Shown here: in pieces, positions 34,979 to 42,754 of the stretch
How the letters are laid out: each line of letters starts with the position of its first letter
How positions within the stretch are numbered: position 1 is the stretch's first letter
NCBI GenBank assembly: GCA_019694475.1
Contig: JAIBBX010000001.1
Coordinates: 316,001-380,000 of the forward strand
Reading direction: 5' to 3'
DNA length: 64,000 nt
Origin: Parachlamydiales bacterium
Lineage (GTDB): Bacteria; Chlamydiota; Chlamydiia; Chlamydiales; SM23-39
Notes under the pieces: generated by a model
What the model was told of the DNA's origin: nothing
Database searches by the model: none
Seen by the model: only the letters and a program-made list of their open reading frames with translations
Made by a program: the position numbers and the translations under genes

Positions 34979-35673
34979 ATATTCCTCGTGTAGTTGTAGC
35001 ATTCAATTGTAAAGTAACCTGCGGATGAAGTCCGGATATTGGACCCAATCCGCTCTAAGAGCGGTTTCCAATCTGCCGGATCCCAAATCGAAAGTCCTGT
35101 ATTCGGATCAAAGAGAAAGGATTTTTCTATTCCTCTAATGAATACAAAACGGTGCGCTTTCCCAGGATGATTTTCATCTCTGGAAAACCCGACTAATATC
35201 GAGTAAACGCCCGGATCCAAATCAGGCATCGGCGGAAAACGGCGGGCCGACTCATGAGACCAAATCCGCCGTTCAGAGATGGATGCAGGGATCGTGTTTT
35301 GACGATGCATCTCAACGGCTGCCATTGGCGCGCCATCTTGAAACTCAAGCGCGATTTCCTCTAGATTCCTTTCTGGGTTTGCCAAATATGCATCGATGAA
35401 CCAATAGGAGCTTCCACGGCAGCATTCTTCGTAATTATTGCTTGGAACCAGGAAGCGAAAGCCATAAGACCATAGCCCCGTGAATAACGCATCGCAGCCA
35501 GCTAGGTACTGGATTCCCTTACACTGAAGGCTTTTTCCAAATTCGGTCGCACCGAAAAAAAGAAGTAGATATCCTAGAGTTTTAAGAAATAGGCCTACGA
35601 TCGCTTTAATAGGGGCGAGAGGAATCTCAAAGAGCGGTCTATAAGGAATGGAGCAAATCGGGGCAATCGTCAT
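34975..35673 (-). CDS. second C58-like cysteine protease candidate with membrane segment
   Basis: The 232-residue product shows Cys85 in CCRGSSYWF, His174 in KAHRFVFIR and Asp189 in FLFDPNTGLSIWD, the order and spacing (15 residues between His and Asp) of YopT/AvrPphB-type proteases. A hydrophobic stretch at about 20-42 (APIKAIVGLFLKTLGYLLLFFG) could anchor it in a membrane. It is about 60% of the length of the other candidate at 2346-3512. Its ATG overlaps the ATG of divergent tyrA (CATG at 35671-35674). It is followed by a coupled small basic gene. The effector role is inferred. Confidence 0.6.
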   Translation of the reverse strand: MTIAPICSIPYRPLFEIPLAPIKAIVGLFLKTLGYLLLFFGATEFGKSLQCKGIQYLAGCDALFTGLWSYGFRFLVPSNNYEECCRGSSYWFIDAYLANPERNLEEIALEFQDGAPMAAVEMHRQNTIPASISERRIWSHESARRFPPMPDLDPGVYSILVGFSRDENHPGKAHRFVFIRGIEKSFLFDPNTGLSIWDPADWKPLLERIGSNIRTSSAGYFTIECYNYTRNI

Positions 35674-36412
35674 GGCGTTTCAAAAAATCGGAATTATCGG
35701 CCTAGGTCTCATTGGAGGTTCAATCGCTAAAAAATTGCAGCAGAAAGGATACTCCATCTACACAGTTAAATCCAAGTCCGCCGATATCCAGAAAGCCAAA
35801 CCCATTCTCGCCGGCATTTTCCCAACCCTGAACGCTCTTGTAAAAGAGGTCGACCTGCTCATCATCGCCACTCCCCTCTCAACCATCATCTCCATCGCAA
35901 AAAAAATCAAAACTGACCATCCGCTTCTCGTCATCGATGTCGGAAGCGTTAAGGGAGACATTGTCAAAGAATTTGAAAAACTAAGCGGTGGCAATTTGGA
36001 ATTTCTTTCCACGCATCCAATGGCAGGAACCGAAAAAAAAGGATTTGACGCTGCAACCCCCGATCTTTTCGAAAAGGCGCCCTGGATCATCATCCCTCAC
36101 AAAAAAAATAAAGCCAAAATCGAACCGCTCCTCCGCAAATTGGGAGCAAAACCGATTACAATGAACGCAAAAGAACACGATGAAAAAGTGGGCCTCATCT
36201 CTCATTTGCCTATGCTTCTATCGATTGCTTTATGGGATTTTGTGCAAAAAAAAGATCCGAAGAGCATGGAGATTGCAGGCCCTTCCTTCCGCACTATGAC
36301 TCGCCTAGCCCATGGAAATGAGGAACTCTACAAGGACATTCTCAAATTCAATAAGGCCCGAATTAAAACCCTCTGGGCCAAATTCCTAATTGACCTAGAG
36401 TCAAAGTTTTGA
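35672..36412 (+). CDS. tyrA: prephenate (or arogenate) dehydrogenase
   Basis: The 246-residue product starts with the NAD(P) fold IGIIGLGLIGGSIAKKL, then VIDVGSVKG and STHPMAGTEKKGF (substrate-binding His region) and ends with the family's helical dimerisation domain (ISHLPMLLSIALWDF, SFRTMTRLAHG). It converts prephenate or arogenate to the tyrosine precursor by oxidative decarboxylation. I start at 35672, giving the usual short N-terminus; an upstream ATG at 35648 keeps the frame open, but the AAGGA there touches the ATG. The C-terminus holds the -35 box of the downstream aromatic operon. Confidence 0.9.
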   Translation: MAFQKIGIIGLGLIGGSIAKKLQQKGYSIYTVKSKSADIQKAKPILAGIFPTLNALVKEVDLLIIATPLSTIISIAKKIKTDHPLLVIDVGSVKGDIVKEFEKLSGGNLEFLSTHPMAGTEKKGFDAATPDLFEKAPWIIIPHKKNKAKIEPLLRKLGAKPITMNAKEHDEKVGLISHLPMLLSIALWDFVQKKDPKSMEIAGPSFRTMTRLAHGNEELYKDILKFNKARIKTLWAKFLIDLESKF

Positions 36413-36418
36413 TATAAT
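36390..36418 (+). promoter_or_regulatory. near-consensus promoter of the aromatic amino acid operon
   Basis: TTGACC (36390-36395) and TATAAT (36413-36418) are 17 bp apart. The -35 lies inside the tyrA coding sequence and the -10 covers its stop codon. The expected transcription start (about 36425) is at or next to the leader ATG. Confidence 0.8.
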
Positions 36419-36425
36419 CATAAGT

Positions 36426-36515
36426 ATGACAAAGCAACACTCTAACCAAATCCTTGCCGGTGCAAAACCAGCAACCGTTGCTGCTGTCTATTTCTATTTC
36501 TATTTTGGCGCCTAA
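36426..36515 (+). CDS. leader peptide with Tyr/Phe codon run (putative attenuator)
   Basis: A 29-codon ORF starts at 36426 and ends VYFYFYFGA before TAA at 36513-36515. Six codons in a row alternate Tyr and Phe (TAT TTC TAT TTC TAT TTT). It sits between a strong promoter and the DAHP synthase gene of a Phe/Tyr operon, the position and composition of an amino-acid-sensing leader peptide. It has no Shine-Dalgarno and probably lies at the very 5' end of the transcript, so translation would be leaderless. Comparison is to pheL-type leaders; the sequence itself is not a known family. Confidence 0.6.
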   Translation: MTKQHSNQILAGAKPATVAAVYFYFYFGA

Positions 36516-36521
36516 GCGCCA
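36506..36521 (+). promoter_or_regulatory. hairpin overlapping the leader stop codon
   Basis: TGGCGC (36506-36511) pairs with GCGCCA (36516-36521) across CTAA. A ribosome paused on the Tyr/Phe run would sit directly before this stem. The nearest T-run (36545-36549) is 24 nt further on, so it is not a standard terminator by itself. Confidence 0.5.
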
Positions 36522-36581
36522 TTCATAACCAACTCACTATCAGATTTTTATTAACTCCAGAAAACAAAATAGGAATAGAAC

Positions 36582-37400
36582 ATGTCTAAAAATTTATTAA
36601 CAGCCCCAAATGGGGGTAAAACAATTCTTGAAGTAGGCCCTGTCCGGATCGGCGGGGAGGAAATCGTCCTGATTGCCGGCCCTTGCGCCGTAGAAAGCGA
36701 AGAGCAACTGACCCAATCGGGCCTTCATTTAAAGAAAGCTGGGGTCTCTATTTTACGAGCCTCCGCCTACAAACCGCGCACTTCGCCATACAGCTTCCAG
36801 GGTCATGGCTTAGAGGGGCTGAAAATGCATAAAGAGGCCCAGAAAAAACATGGTCTTCTGACTTCAAGCGAAGTGATGGATCCGAGGCTCGTGCAAGAGG
36901 CAGCGGAACACGTCGATATTCTTTGGATCGGCGCACGCAACATGCAGAATTTCGATTTGCTTAAAGAGGTGGGTAAATGCGGGAAACCAATCATTTTAAA
37001 ACGGGGCGCATCGGCCACCGTTGAAGAGTGGATTATGAGCGCTGAATACATCATGGCTCATGGAAATCCGAATGTGATCCTTTGTGAACGAGGGATTCGC
37101 ACCTTCGAAACATCGACCCGCTACACGCTCGATTTAAGCGCGGTTGCAATGGCCCGGTTAAAGACGCATCTTCCGATCATTGTCGATCCAAGCCATGCGG
37201 CAGGACGCACCGATATTTTGGATGTTCTTTGCAAAGCAGCGATCGCCATCGGCGCTGATGGGCTGATTGTTGAAGCGCATCCCAATCCCAAAGAGTCGGT
37301 TTGCGATGCAGCGCAAGCTCTGTCGCTCGAACAATTCGAAGAGATTGCAAAAGGATTAAAACCGCTTGCAGAATCTGTCGGGAGGAAAATATGTCTTTAA
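36582..37400 (+). CDS. aroF: 3-deoxy-7-phosphoheptulonate (DAHP) synthase, type I-beta
   Basis: The 272-residue product catalyses the first shikimate step, PEP + erythrose-4-phosphate to DAHP. Seen: IAGPCAVES, SAYKPRTSPYSFQG (substrate-binding KPR[ST]), LKRGASATVEEW, and IVDPSHAAGR (metal His). It is of the I-beta/KDO8P-like kind and lacks the N-terminal regulatory domain found fused in many relatives. AGGAA precedes the ATG by about 7 nt. The last 10 nt overlap the chorismate mutase gene, which in some bacteria is fused to this enzyme as its feedback regulator. A Tyr/Phe-coded leader lies upstream. Confidence 0.93.
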   Translation: MSKNLLTAPNGGKTILEVGPVRIGGEEIVLIAGPCAVESEEQLTQSGLHLKKAGVSILRASAYKPRTSPYSFQGHGLEGLKMHKEAQKKHGLLTSSEVMDPRLVQEAAEHVDILWIGARNMQNFDLLKEVGKCGKPIILKRGASATVEEWIMSAEYIMAHGNPNVILCERGIRTFETSTRYTLDLSAVAMARLKTHLPIIVDPSHAAGRTDILDVLCKAAIAIGADGLIVEAHPNPKESVCDAAQALSLEQFEEIAKGLKPLAESVGRKICL

Positions 37401-37654
37401 ATCTTTTGCGCCAAGAAATCGACATGCTTGATGAGGAAATCATCAAAACCATCGGAAAACGGATTGAACTCGCTCGGCAGGTTGCCCGCGTGAAAAAAGA
37501 AGAGCGCTTGCCGATTCTCGATGCAAAACGGGAGGAAGAGATCCGCGCCGCCATCCGAAAACTCGCCAAGAAGGAGGGGCTGAGCGCTCCGATCATGGTA
37601 GAGATCATCCAGCTGATTTTAGACTATTCGAGGATCGAGATGGGGCTCATATGA
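37391..37654 (+). CDS. chorismate mutase (AroQ type)
   Basis: The 87-residue product is an all-helical AroQ mutase: LRQEIDMLDEEIIKTIGKRIELARQVARVKK region with the active-site Arg and Lys, then ILDAKREEEI. It rearranges chorismate to prephenate. The start at 37391 is fixed by a strong GGAGGA 5 nt upstream, inside aroF. The stop overlaps pheA by 4 nt. Close coupling with the DAHP synthase gene suggests that the two proteins may interact, as shown for fused forms in Bacillus. Confidence 0.88.
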   Translation: MSLNLLRQEIDMLDEEIIKTIGKRIELARQVARVKKEERLPILDAKREEEIRAAIRKLAKKEGLSAPIMVEIIQLILDYSRIEMGLI

Positions 37655-38397
37655 AAATCGTTTATCAAGGAGCTCCCCTTTCCTATAGCCACAAGGCGCT
37701 TGAAAAGATCGACGGGGAAAAAGCGGGTCTTGCCACGTTTCGCGACGTCTATGAGGCGGTCTCTTCCGGTAAAGCCGATCTTGGGCTTTTGCCGATTGAG
37801 AATGCTCTCATTGGGACCATTTACGAGACAATCGATCTTTTAGCTGAAGGCGATTTGAAAATCGTGGGAGAATTGACAACTAAAGTGGATCACTGCCTAA
37901 TGGCTTTGTCAGGGGCAAAAATCCAAAAAGTCATCTCCCATCCAAAAGCGCTTGAGCAGTGTACGAATTTTATCAAGGAGCATCCTGAATGGGAAATTGT
38001 TCCCTATTATGACACTGCAGGCGCCGCGATAGCCGCATCGAAAGATCCGTCTCTTGCAGCCCTTGCGCCGGAAGGGGCGGCCCAAGAATATGGACTTGAA
38101 ATTGTTCAAAAAAATATGCAAGATCACGAACAAAATTACACCCGCTTTTTCCTTATCTCGAAAACAGCGGCTGAAGGCAGGAAGAAAACGCTTTGTTTTA
38201 CTTTGGAACACAAACCGGGGAGCCTTGCGGCGATGCTGGCAAAGTTTGCTGAGAGCAATTTGACCCACATCGTTTCCCGGCCGATTTTGGGGAAGCCATT
38301 CGAATATCTCTTTTATGTAGATCTCGAAGGGCCAATTCCAAACATAAATGCAAAACACTTGGGGAGCTATGAAACCATCAGCCACTGGCGCGATTAA
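37651..38397 (+). CDS. pheA: prephenate dehydratase with ACT domain
   Basis: The 248-residue product has the prephenate dehydratase domain (about 1-170) with LLPIENALIGTIYETIDLL, the KVDHCLMAL stretch and NYTRFFLIS (catalytic Thr of TRF). A C-terminal ACT domain (about 178-245) has HKPGSLAAMLAKFAESNLTHIVSRPI, where the usual ESRP phenylalanine-binding motif reads VSRP. It is slightly shorter than most family members. It turns prephenate into phenylpyruvate. Overlaps by 4 nt with chorismate mutase and by 29 nt with the aminotransferase. Confidence 0.92.
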   Translation: MKIVYQGAPLSYSHKALEKIDGEKAGLATFRDVYEAVSSGKADLGLLPIENALIGTIYETIDLLAEGDLKIVGELTTKVDHCLMALSGAKIQKVISHPKALEQCTNFIKEHPEWEIVPYYDTAGAAIAASKDPSLAALAPEGAAQEYGLEIVQKNMQDHEQNYTRFFLISKTAAEGRKKTLCFTLEHKPGSLAAMLAKFAESNLTHIVSRPILGKPFEYLFYVDLEGPIPNINAKHLGSYETISHWRD

Positions 38398-39424
38398 CGC
38401 AAAAGCCGAAGAACTGCGCCGCAAAGGGCGCCGGATCTATAATTTTGCCAAAGGCGATCCCGTTTTACCAAATCATCCCCTCTTGATCGATGCGGCAAAA
38501 AAAGCTTTGGGAGAATCTCCTTATGCGCCGATTGCCGGACTAACAGAATTACGAAAGGCTGCAGCCGATTGGATGAATAAAAGGTACGGCTCCACATTTA
38601 AAGAAGCACAAACAGTTGTGACTAACGGCGGAAAATTTGGCATCTATGCGGCTTTGCAAGTTTTGCTAGAGCCCGGCGATGAGGTGATCATCCAAGCTCC
38701 TTATTGGGTTTCCTATCCGGAAATGGTGCTGCTCGCAAAAGGAAAGCCGGTGATCGTTCAAACGCGTTGGAAGCTGACGCCAGAACTCCTCAAGCAAGCG
38801 ATCACATCAAAAACAAAAGTTCTCATTTTGAACAATGGCTGCAATCCAACAGGCATTCTCTATTCTCAAAGCGAGATGGACGCCCTTCTGAGAGTAGCCG
38901 ATGAGGCAAAGATTTGGATCATCTCCGATGAAGTATATAGCGAAATCGTCTTCGATGGAGCAAAGTATATTTCTTGCGCTACCCATTCAGATCGAACGAT
39001 CATCATTGAGAGCTGTTCGAAAAATTTTGCGATGGCAGGCTGGAGAGTCGGTTTTGCATTTGGACCGAAAGAAATCATCGATAAAATCATTGCTCTGCAA
39101 AGCCAATCAACTACCGGTACATCCTACATCAGCCAAAAAGTGGCCATTGCCGCACTTGAAAATTCAAAAATAGTAGCAGACTATGTCAGAGAGGCGCTTG
39201 CAAAACGGCGAAAACTATTTTTCGATCTTCTAGGCAAAGAAGCGCCGCCCGCAGGCATTTATTACTTTGCAAAAATGGGAAATTGCGAAGAGATCTTAGA
39301 AAAAACCGGCGTCGCCCTTGTTCCGGGCGAGGCATTTGGCGCTCCCGGATATGCCCGCTTTTCCTTTGCTGAAACAGAAGAGGAAATCAAGAAAGGTTTA
39401 CATGCGCTGGAAAAAATTGTATGA
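38369..39424 (+). CDS. class I/II aminotransferase, probably aromatic or aspartate
   Basis: The 351-residue product is a PLP-dependent fold-type I aminotransferase: LNNGCNPTGILYS (Asn contacting PLP), ISDEVYSEIVF (Asp, Tyr) and ESCSKNFAMAGWRVGFAFG with the PLP-binding Lys. In this operon it most likely transaminates phenylpyruvate and hydroxyphenylpyruvate. I start at ATG 38369, after GGGAG; the frame stays open to 38348. The sequence lacks a strong substrate-specific signature, so aspartate activity is also possible. The stop overlaps the next start (ATGA). Confidence 0.85.
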   Translation: MKPSATGAINAKAEELRRKGRRIYNFAKGDPVLPNHPLLIDAAKKALGESPYAPIAGLTELRKAAADWMNKRYGSTFKEAQTVVTNGGKFGIYAALQVLLEPGDEVIIQAPYWVSYPEMVLLAKGKPVIVQTRWKLTPELLKQAITSKTKVLILNNGCNPTGILYSQSEMDALLRVADEAKIWIISDEVYSEIVFDGAKYISCATHSDRTIIIESCSKNFAMAGWRVGFAFGPKEIIDKIIALQSQSTTGTSYISQKVAIAALENSKIVADYVREALAKRRKLFFDLLGKEAPPAGIYYFAKMGNCEEILEKTGVALVPGEAFGAPGYARFSFAETEEEIKKGLHALEKIV

Positions 39425-40059
39425 AATTTATACTGTCGATCGCTCTTTACATTTCATTGAATGCACAAAGCGAAGCTGAGAAACTTTTCACAAGCATTTA
39501 TGAAAAGTGGCCTTGGTATGAAGAAGGCTTTTCCATAAGCGGTTCGCAAATTGAAATCACGCAAGAATACGTCGATTTCCTTCAGCAATTCCTCAAAGAA
39601 AATCAAATTCGAACAGTGGTCGATATCGGATGCGGCGATTGGTCATTTTCTCGTTATATTGACTGGAGCGGAGTTGAATATCTCGGCATTGACATTGTTA
39701 AAATGGTCATCGATCGAAACGAAAAGCTGTTTGCAAATGACTCTATCCAGTTTATTTATGGTGACGCCAAGGAGATAGATTTGCCAGAGGCCGATCTCAT
39801 GGTTTGCAAAGACGTCTTCCAGCACTTGAGCAATGAAGATATTCTAGCTCTATTGAAGCAAACTCATAAATTCAAACATTGCTTGGTCACCAATTTTGTG
39901 GATCCCAACACTCTATCGAGTTCGAATCCAAACATAAGTACTGGTCAATTCCATTATGTCGATTTATCGACGGTTCCCTTCAACATAAAAGGCGAAAAGG
40001 TTTTAAACTTTATCGCAATCTATCCTAAGCAAACGTTCCATTTTCGAGGACGCGATTAG
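39421..40059 (+). CDS. SAM-dependent methyltransferase with N-terminal signal peptide
   Basis: The 212-residue product has a Rossmann methyltransferase domain: TVVDIGCGDWSFSRYI (SAM motif I), YLGIDIV and LMVCKDVFQHLSNEDI. It starts MKFILSIALYISLNAQS, a short hydrophobic stretch like a Sec signal, unusual for this class. The ATG overlaps the aminotransferase stop, so it is the last gene of the aromatic operon. Its 3' end overlaps the convergent porin gene by 4 nt. The substrate is unknown. Confidence 0.75.
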   Translation: MKFILSIALYISLNAQSEAEKLFTSIYEKWPWYEEGFSISGSQIEITQEYVDFLQQFLKENQIRTVVDIGCGDWSFSRYIDWSGVEYLGIDIVKMVIDRNEKLFANDSIQFIYGDAKEIDLPEADLMVCKDVFQHLSNEDILALLKQTHKFKHCLVTNFVDPNTLSSSNPNISTGQFHYVDLSTVPFNIKGEKVLNFIAIYPKQTFHFRGRD

Positions 40060-41339
40060 AATCCGATTTCTATCCCGCCGCTAAATCCGCTTGCAGTTAA
40101 GTTGCCTCGACTTGAGAAAAAGCTGGGCCCTTCAGCTCCTCCAGACCCGGAGCCTCCACCAAAAGGAGAAGTGTTATTCGGAAGCAGAGTAAAATCGTAT
40201 TGATAGTTCATGAATTGATTTTGACTAAAGAAGATATTCTGATCATAACCTGCCCAAACACTAAAGCATAATGTATTGGAACGTGCCGTTGTATCCCATC
40301 TTAAACCCAATCCAAGGTCAGCGATCGAAGAGACTGAACTCACTCGATTTGAATTTTCAAAAGAATCATTGAACGCAGGAGAGGAATTCACTTGAAGATT
40401 CATGCCAACAACTGTAATGCTTCGAGTCAATACTGGCTTTTGATCCATTAGTTTATATCGAACTTTGAATCTGCCTGTGAGTAATGAAAAGGCTGCGTTT
40501 CCATAGACGCTGAATCCTTTCCCTAATAGCCACTGTGAGTTGAGACCAACTCTCGGCCCTATTCCCCAAAAATTATTTCTCATTAAGGCTACGATTTCAC
40601 GACCATTGCCTTCGCCCGAAGGAGGGATCGAAGTGGGAGATAAATTGATATTAGGCGTTTGAAAAAACAAACGATATTGTTGATGAATCCATCCAGCTCG
40701 TAATGCAATGAACGGTCTCAATGAAAGATATTGACTCACCAAGAAGCGCCGCCCCAATTCTAAATCAATTAGATCAAGGCCCAATTTCCACTTTGCACTT
40801 GCAACATTCATTAAACCTGGAGCAGAAAACAATTTTGCGATCCAAAGCGGGCTAATAAATGTGCCTGTGCCAGATCCTGTTGTAATATCGTTTGGATCTG
40901 GGTCTCCAGAAGTGTGGATCGAATCATGTGTTTTATGATGGAAATCTGTCCAATAAGACGAAAGATCCCAACCATCGTAAGGAGTATCATAAGAGGCTCC
41001 AACACGGAATCCCCAATTCCAATCAAAGTCCGGTTTATGAGTCTTACCATTCGTCACATCCATTCGGTAAAACAAAGGAATTTGCGTTCCAAATATGTCC
41101 TCGCTGACTGAGTCAAATTCAAAGGAATTGGTGATCGCATATTCGAGCCCTTCTTCTGAAACTCGCCAATAAAGAGGCGTCACCGAAAAAAGAATTCCCT
41201 TCCCTGTCCTTGCGCAAGGTTTGAACGATGGTGTAATAGGTCTTTGTTCTAGTGCTTCGATGCGCGACTTTAACTGCTCATAGTCATTTGGCTCTGCAAA
41301 TAAGCATGCTGTCAAAGATAGGAGGATTGCTTTTTTCAT
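40056..41339 (-). CDS. MOMP-like outer membrane porin (Lpg1974 type)
   Basis: The 427-residue product starts MKKAILLSLTACLFAEP (signal peptide), then a short coiled coil (YEQLKSRIEALEQRP), followed by a barrel-like sequence with alternating strands and aromatic girdles (GILFSVTPLYWRVSEEGLEYAI, FDWNWGFRVGASYDTPYDGWD) and a C-terminal strand ending in Phe (GGIEIGF). This is the pattern of the Legionella-MOMP-like family, expanded in several environmental chlamydiae, where it stands in for MOMP. The function is probably general diffusion of small solutes. Confidence 0.8.
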   Translation of the reverse strand: MKKAILLSLTACLFAEPNDYEQLKSRIEALEQRPITPSFKPCARTGKGILFSVTPLYWRVSEEGLEYAITNSFEFDSVSEDIFGTQIPLFYRMDVTNGKTHKPDFDWNWGFRVGASYDTPYDGWDLSSYWTDFHHKTHDSIHTSGDPDPNDITTGSGTGTFISPLWIAKLFSAPGLMNVASAKWKLGLDLIDLELGRRFLVSQYLSLRPFIALRAGWIHQQYRLFFQTPNINLSPTSIPPSGEGNGREIVALMRNNFWGIGPRVGLNSQWLLGKGFSVYGNAAFSLLTGRFKVRYKLMDQKPVLTRSITVVGMNLQVNSSPAFNDSFENSNRVSSVSSIADLGLGLRWDTTARSNTLCFSVWAGYDQNIFFSQNQFMNYQYDFTLLPNNTSPFGGGSGSGGAEGPSFFSSRGNLTASGFSGGIEIGF

Positions 41340-41500
41340 TTCCTTACCTGGGATTTCATTTTCTTAAGCGTAATCAATAGCACAAACTCTTTCAAGATTT
41401 TTGTTGCGCCCATTGCAAAACCAAATTTTCGTGGATCTAAATTTAATAGATCTATAAATTATTTCCTCCTTTTGAAAACTTAAAAATAAGGAATAGAAAT

Positions 41501-41887
41501 ATGGCGACACAAATACGTCGGACACAAGCGCAAATCGAGCAAACGCTAAAATCAAAAGATGATGATTGCTGCGGACTTCACACTTTATGCAACTGGGCAA
41601 AAGTCGGTCATTTTGGTCAGTGGTTTATCAATGAACACAACGGCGGACCGAAATCATGGAAAGACTCATGCAAATGGGCTTGCGAGTACGGAAAACAAAC
41701 GCTATTTTGCTGCAAAGCTCACCAGCCGCCAGCTGAAAGCGATGAAATGGCAGCAAGATGCAAAAGATGTGCTTTGTGCTGTTTGGCGACTGCGACAGTA
41801 TTGCCTGCATGCTGCACCACCTATAACGCACACCAGCAAGCCACTCTATACTATTCTAAGCCGCCCGCCCAACAAAGAATGGTTTAA
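41501..41887 (+). CDS. Cys-rich hypothetical protein
   Basis: The 128-residue product contains 13 Cys, in pairs and CxxC groups (DDCCGLHTLC, FCCK, RCKRCALCC, PACC). No signal peptide is seen, so it is not a typical chlamydial disulfide-linked envelope protein; metal binding or membrane association through Cys/Ala-rich segment (ALCCLATATVLPACC) is possible. AAGGAA lies about 6 nt before the ATG. It has its own terminator at 41898-41926. No family recognised. Confidence 0.65.
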   Translation: MATQIRRTQAQIEQTLKSKDDDCCGLHTLCNWAKVGHFGQWFINEHNGGPKSWKDSCKWACEYGKQTLFCCKAHQPPAESDEMAARCKRCALCCLATATVLPACCTTYNAHQQATLYYSKPPAQQRMV

Positions 41888-41897
41888 GTATCAAGAC

Positions 41898-41926
41898 GGT
41901 CTGAGGGAAAACCTCAGACCTTATTT
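41898..41926 (+). terminator. intrinsic terminator of the Cys-rich gene
   Basis: GGTCTGAGG (41898-41906) pairs perfectly with CCTCAGACC (41912-41920), loop GAAAA, followed by TTATTT. Confidence 0.8.
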
Positions 41927-42754
41927 CTAAGGATTGTATTTTTCTTTTTTCGGTGGACGATTACTGGATTGCCTTAAGGATTTGATCTGAGGAAACAAAT
42001 CTGGAATAATCCAAGTTTTTTCCTGGCACTATTTTGCAGAGTTTATAAATGTCATTCTGGTTTGCAAAATGGCACTTGCTCCTTTCGATCACATCATTTC
42101 GAACAAAAAACAGATTGCAAGTACTACTTTCGTGGTACACGAGAGAATATCCAAGCTTTTGTCCCAATCGAAAGAATGCCAAAATGCTAGCTCCGTAGTT
42201 CTGATCATAAGCCCATTTTCCCGCTGGGTCGTATTTGATTACAAAATCTTCATCGAAATCGAAATGTTGATTGCACTCAACGATTACAACTCTGGGCGTA
42301 TATTTTTGAGCTATTGCAAGCCACACATAAAAATCATTGTAGTCAATATCTATGGAAAGTAAATCGAATTCAGTCGGAACGTTGTATTTTGCAAATAAAT
42401 CGCAAACGTTTTCAGCAGTAATAAATTCATTACGCAAATTGATTGGGATATTTTCAGGAAAATTACAATCGATTAACAGTCCATTCCAGCAGTAACATTC
42501 CCTTAAATACTTCGTATTTGAGTATAGGTGCCCATCCCATGCGCCAAATTCTACATAAAATTGGTCATGCTCACCGATGGTATCAAAAATTTGCCTAATG
42601 ATCCCATCTTCACCGTGTTCTGAAAACACCATCCTTTCATAATCTTTCAAATCACATTCAAATACACTTTCTTGATTAGCAAATAAAACTACATAACAAG
42701 GTAGAAACAAGAAAAACAGGACTTTCATTTTATCTAAGGATTGTATTTTTCTTT
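41926..42754. repeat. 22-bp direct repeats flanking the FkbM-like gene
   Basis: Bases 41926-41947 and 42733-42754 are identical. The second copy is the 3' end of def including its stop codon; the first is a stranded duplicate, 807 bp away. The FkbM-like gene occupies the space between, so it may have been inserted with a duplication. Confidence 0.75.
41961..42728 (-). CDS. FkbM-like methyltransferase with signal peptide
   Basis: The 255-residue product starts MKVLFFLFLPCYVVLFA (Sec signal) and continues with a fold like FkbM-type methyltransferases: FSEHGEDGIIRQIFD, FYVEFGAWDGHLYSNTKYL (SAM motif), LLIDCNFPENI and LLSIDIDYNDFYVW. Family members O-methylate sugars or polyketides. An exported version is unusual. 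It lies between 22-bp direct repeats and follows def on the same strand after 5 nt, although the repeats suggest later arrival. Confidence 0.7.
   Translation of the reverse strand: MKVLFFLFLPCYVVLFANQESVFECDLKDYERMVFSEHGEDGIIRQIFDTIGEHDQFYVEFGAWDGHLYSNTKYLRECYCWNGLLIDCNFPENIPINLRNEFITAENVCDLFAKYNVPTEFDLLSIDIDYNDFYVWLAIAQKYTPRVVIVECNQHFDFDEDFVIKYDPAGKWAYDQNYGASILAFFRLGQKLGYSLVYHESSTCNLFFVRNDVIERSKCHFANQNDIYKLCKIVPGKNLDYSRFVSSDQILKAIQ

Noticed and set aside
35648-35671. Upstream ATG as tyrA start
   Set aside because: The AAGGA is directly adjacent to that ATG, leaving no spacing, and the added residues precede the normal family N-terminus.
36545-36549. T5 run as part of a transcription terminator for the leader
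   Set aside because: It lies 24 nt beyond the only clear hairpin and no stem directly precedes it.
41364-41600. 78-codon minus-strand frame before the Cys-rich gene
   Set aside because: It overlaps the better supported plus-strand start with its ribosome site and shows no family features.
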